Source: Udeniomyces pyricola
Taxonomy: Eukaryota > Basidiomycota > Tremellomycetes > Cystofilobasidiales > Mrakiaceae
Length of the DNA stretch: 64,000 nucleotides
Assembly: GCA_039545295.1 (NCBI GenBank)
Contig: BCIK01000009.1
Span: 1-64,000 of the forward strand
Direction of reading: 5' to 3'
Shown here: in pieces, positions 60,175-64,000 of the stretch
How the letters are laid out: the number at the start of each line of letters is the position of its first letter
Position numbering within the stretch: position 1 is the first letter of the stretch
The notes under the pieces: model-generated
What the model saw: the letters and a program-made list of their open reading frames with translations, nothing else
What the model was told of the DNA's origin: nothing
The model's database searches: none
Position numbers and translations under genes: made by a program

Positions 60175-63100
60175 ATGCCATCTTCCGATCCGCCTCGTGT
60201 CCAACTACCCTCCTCGGCGTCCGACGGCCTCCCCTCGGCCGGTCAACTTGCTTCCCCATCAGTCGCTCCTTCGTTATCTCATGAGCCGGACAAGAATTCG
60301 CTTCAGATCTCTCTCTCAAAGCTACACACTTCACTCTCCATCTCGTCCAGTAGACCGACAAGCCCTCAGGCCAGCCACCTCGAGCTTGGCGATGAGCCGC
60401 TGCTAAGCACGCCCGCCAAACCAGACATGCCGCCCGCCGAACTGAACGTCGCGACCAACACCAGCCGTATCGTGTCCGATACAAGCGGCAGGAGCACACC
60501 TACCATTAGGAGCGTCAGAAGCAAGGAAAGCGAGTCGGGTGAGTTACACTGATGTCCTGTCGAAGTCGTCGATGAGTTGGACATCCATCTCGCACCCGTC
60601 GCGTCGTTTCGACGTGATTACTACGCGTCAAGCTCGCTCGGTCCTTTGACTGAGCCATCTCGCACAACACAGCAGCTTTAGCCAACGACCCCAGGTGGCG
60701 TAAATACGTCAAGCTTGTCGACCAATCGCTCGCCACGTTCGACGACGTCGCAGAATGGGCAGACTTCATATCGTATCTCTCACGCTTTCTCAAGGTCAGC
60801 CCTGCGGAGCATCGATTGCCTACGTTCTATCAGAGATCGTCAATCATTCATCCTCCCATCACTTACAATAGCCTGCAGTCGGGTCCGGTCGAGTGGTTCA
60901 TCTCACATCAACTGCTTGCTTGTGCTTCTGTGCCTTTTTGACAGACGCTCCAAGCATATCCTCAGTATGACGAGATTCCTCGAAAGCTTATCGTCGCCAA
61001 GCGTCTTGCCCAATGTCTAGCTCCCAACTTACCCAGCGGAGTCCATCAGCAATGTCTGACCGTCTACAGTCAAATATTCGCAACCATTGGAGTACGTGAA
61101 GCGCTTGCTAGGTTGTGCGCTACTACGCAAGTTAGCCAGCTGATAACGCTCTTTTGCTGCTTTCTTTAAACACGTCTTCCCATCGCCTAACCGTAGATAG
61201 CCGGATTGGAGCGAGACCTTGCTATCTGGTCTGGAGGCGTGTTCCCCCTCTTGCAATACTCATCGACGTCTGTCAAGGTGCAATCAGTTTGCTTGATGGT
61301 GTCTTTCTTCTATCCCAAGCCATGAGACACTTGAGATCATAGGGCTCACATACATTATCGCTGCCTCACTTCGAACGATCTAGCCAACGTTGCTCACTTT
61401 ATATGAGGCGTATTATCTTCCACTTCAAGACAAACTTCGACCGGCGATGAAAGCTATGATCTTGGCTCTCCTTCCAGGACTTGAAGAGGATGAGGGCGAG
61501 GTGTTTGAAAAGGTCATTACTCATCTAACGTGGGCTTTGACATCATAATGTCCGCGCTAATCGTTGTTCGTTCTTGGTGTTTGGTTCACAAGGTCATCCA
61601 ACTCCTCGATGGCCTCTCTGTAACCGTATCAGCCGCCTTCTTTCTCCAAACATTTTGGGTCATTTTGATCTCTGTGCCCTCTGCTCGCACAACGGCCCTC
61701 CTCTATCTCACGAAAAGGCTCTCTAAACTGCAGGAGGATTCAGGTTGGTCATGTCGCTAATTAGAATGCTCGAAAGATATCTCCCCGACGAAATTTCATG
61801 TATCTGACGAGTCTCTCAATCGCTGTTGCCATTCAGAAACGAACAGCATCAATGAGTCAGGGTCCGCCCTCATGATTCGAGCGTTCGCTGCGGCGCTCAC
61901 CGATCCCAATCCACTCGTCCAACGCGCTAGTCTGGAGCTACTCCAGACAGCCCTTCCTCTTGACGGACTCGTGGCTGAACCGTGAGTTGCTCTGACCGAT
62001 TGCCAAAGCCACTGCTACCAGCCCCCGTTATATGCCGCTGAGTTGGTTCGATGGCAGCTCTACTCGACAGGAAGATCGACTCCTGCTGGTTCGTGCGGCA
62101 TCTACCGTCGTTCTTCGTCGCGACTTGTCACTCTCTCGGCGGCTTTATGGATGGCTTCTAGGCTCTGGAGAAACTTCAGAAGAACAGGTTGCCTATTTTC
62201 GTAAGCACGGCCTAGGTCCACTGGTCTCTTCTCTCAAGGTAAGAATTCTTCCCGTCATTTCGAAGTGTCACCCGTTGCGAGTTTAGCTGACATGAGAACA
62301 ACAACCTTCCTTTCTAGCATGATATGCCACTCGACAACAACAATCAAGACCCACAACGACCGTTCAAGGTGTTTCTCTCGCTACTCGACAAGTGGGAGAT
62401 TGGCTATGCCCTCACGGATGCCATGATCCTAGACGCTCTTCAATTCCTTGAGCAAAAGCAAAATGATGGAGACTCGGTAAGCGATGAGGCCACTTGGACT
62501 TAAATTTTTCTAGTTCCCGTTTTTTTTCCTGACGTCGGCTCGATCATGACCGCAGGATGTGTTGGTCGCTGGTAGCATGCTTTACGAAGTCTCGGATCCC
62601 TACTTAGTATGGCGAGCCTTGTTTCACCATCTTGAATTGTCGGGATCGTTGCCGACTTGCAAGGTGACTAGTACAAATTAAATCAGTGCTTCCTTTCGAT
62701 TCTCAATGACTAACTCTCATAATTGATGAAATTCATTGATTGAAATCCAGGCGGTCGGACTTGTCACCTTCGTGCTGAGTTCATATTCCAAAAGACATGA
62801 CGAGGAAACACTGCATCTTCATCTCCCCATCCTGTTCATCTCTCTGTTGGAGACTGTCCGGGTAAGTGTTCATTTTGGCGTGTGTTCGTCATCAATGAGG
62901 CATTATTCAAACTGAATGATTGTTCTGTAGGCGTCGACTGAGGGCGACATTCCGCCTTTGTCCGACCGTCTTTCGGCGGCACTGCATCTACTTGATCTTT
63001 TGCTTCGATCACTACCCTCAGTCGTGTTTTCGGCACATGTTTCTTCTTCTTCCTCTTCCACCAGACCGATATCCTCAGTCTCGTCCGCTCTGCCCCATGC

Positions 63101-64000
63101 TCTTAAGTTCTATGCTCTCGCTGTCGGATTGGCACCACCAAGCGAGCCTGAATATGCCGGCTTCCAAGGCGACCTTCTTGTCGGACACTCTATCGAGCAG
63201 CTCTTGCATGCCATCAAATGCCTTAGCCTGAGCGATCTTCCCACCGAAACCAACACTATCGAAATGCTCAGCCTGTTAGAAGACTGCCTGGGTCGGACCA
63301 ATACATCGAGCTCGATTGATTGGGACCCGGACAATTGGTTCGCTGCGGTAAAGTGTCTACTCGAGAAGGTCAGCACTCGGTCTTTTCGTTCTTCATTCTC
63401 CGATAAGACCACACTCTAACCATCAGATTTGCTTGTCCTCCAGCTGCCTACCTTTGCCGTCACGGAGCGTGTCATCAGAGTCGCTCTCTTCCTCCGAAAA
63501 AAAATTGTTCCGCCTCTCCGCGTAGATTCAACCCATAAGACTTCGGTTTTGCTCAATGCTGTTCGTTCAGCCCACTCACTAATCTGCTCTCTCCTCCTAA
63601 CGGCTGGCTGACACATGTTTTATGATCTATAGGTTCTTCGATTCATGTCTCCAGAGACCGATCTATTTCACGCACAGGCTGCAGAACTCGCCTGGAAGCT
63701 TCAGTCCGCTGGCGGAATTCATTCAACCCTCTCTCGAGGGCTGAATTCGTCCGACATCCCGACACGAATGAGATTCATGGCATCATTCGGCGTTCTCTGG
63801 AGATTGAGCGGTAAGCGTCTCACGTCTGCCGTATCTGACCCACAGACCCTTACCTTGACTAATCTTGTCACCGGCGTCGAAGCGGGAGCGACGGTCAACC
63901 GTGACGTTGTGGGCGATCTCATCCTGACTATCTTCGATAGCTTGCAACATCCCGATGCGAGCTTGCGACAAGCTGGGGAAACCTGGATTAGATGCAATGT
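60175..64000 (+). CDS. DOP1: Dopey-family protein Dop1, N-terminal part (runs off the window)
   Basis: A large Golgi/endosome scaffold that works with Mon2 and flippase in membrane traffic; the full protein is over 1600 residues. The ATG at 60175 gives [20 protein letters not shown] and a Ser/Pro-rich N-terminus (exon to about 60540). The Dopey N-terminal domain follows over short exons: [116 protein letters not shown] and [35 protein letters not shown] and LLPGLEE are diagnostic. The reading continues through about fifteen exons to the window end, including [38 protein letters not shown] and [20 protein letters not shown]. The 3' part lies outside the window. A poly-C tract sits just upstream. 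Confidence 0.9.

Noticed and set aside
60001..60552. Plus-strand frame starting before the poly-C tract (poly-Pro)
   Set aside because: The long Pro run is the translation of poly-C. The DOP1 start at 60175 in a good context is preferred because the upstream reading consists only of the homopolymer.

Overview
The window looks like nuclear chromosomal DNA of a basidiomycete yeast, most probably a tremellomycete (the Cryptococcus/Kwoniella/Trichosporon side). This is inferred from dense genes split by many short introns (about 50-110 nt, GT-AG, with CTNAC-type branch sequences), from a CPL1-type secreted cysteine-rich protein, and from the overall gene style. No rRNA, tRNA or CRISPR was found. 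Gene models were spliced by eye using reading frame, splice signals and remembered family motifs, so internal exon borders are less certain than the outer limits.

Layout. 1-5.5 kb is repeat-rich: an unassigned stretch, two adjacent decayed Ty3/gypsy reverse-transcriptase copies on the + strand, and a doubtful gag-like remnant on the - strand. 5.7-7.4 kb holds a PIN-domain protein (+). 7.9-11.8 kb holds a Faa2-type acyl-CoA synthetase ending in SKL (-). 12.2-14.7 kb holds the mitochondrial Obg GTPase MTG2 (-). 15.2-17.1 kb is a multi-exon relic with stops. 18.2-19.6 kb holds an MRH-domain membrane protein (+), and 19.8-20.7 kb a secreted FAS1-domain protein (-). 21.2-24.2 kb encodes the 49-kDa subunit of complex I (+), 24.4-25.9 kb PEX12 (-), 26.8-27.8 kb EAF7 of NuA4 (+), 28.5-30.1 kb a SIKE/FGFR1OP2-like coiled-coil protein (+), and 30.7-32.5 kb PEX19 (+). 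32.9-34.4 kb is an SSP120-like EF-hand protein (-), 34.8-35.6 kb SERP1/RAMP4 (+), 37.8-38.5 kb a CPL1-like protein (+) and 39.4-41.7 kb a kelch-repeat protein (+). 41.7-44.95 kb is a DHA-type MFS transporter (-), 45.6-47.7 kb ALG11 (-), 48.4-52.4 kb a Zn2Cys6 regulator (+), 53.3-55.5 kb methionine aminopeptidase 2 (-), and 56.4-59.2 kb an HSL-type esterase (+). A MITE-like element lies at 59.6-59.8 kb, and 60.2 kb to the window end is the 5' part of DOP1 (+).

Functionally this is a housekeeping region. Three peroxisomal genes (acyl-CoA synthetase, PEX12, PEX19) lie within 25 kb. Several genes serve the secretory pathway (SSP120 and SERP1 divergently, ALG11, the MRH receptor, DOP1). The most interesting single observation is that the last intron of the acyl-CoA synthetase carries an in-frame TGA overlapping its splice donor, so splicing would decide whether the protein has a peroxisomal SKL tail. 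A second is a set of long C homopolymers that always lie on the sense strand of the neighbouring gene; the largest (30 C, A, 28 C) is just upstream of DOP1.
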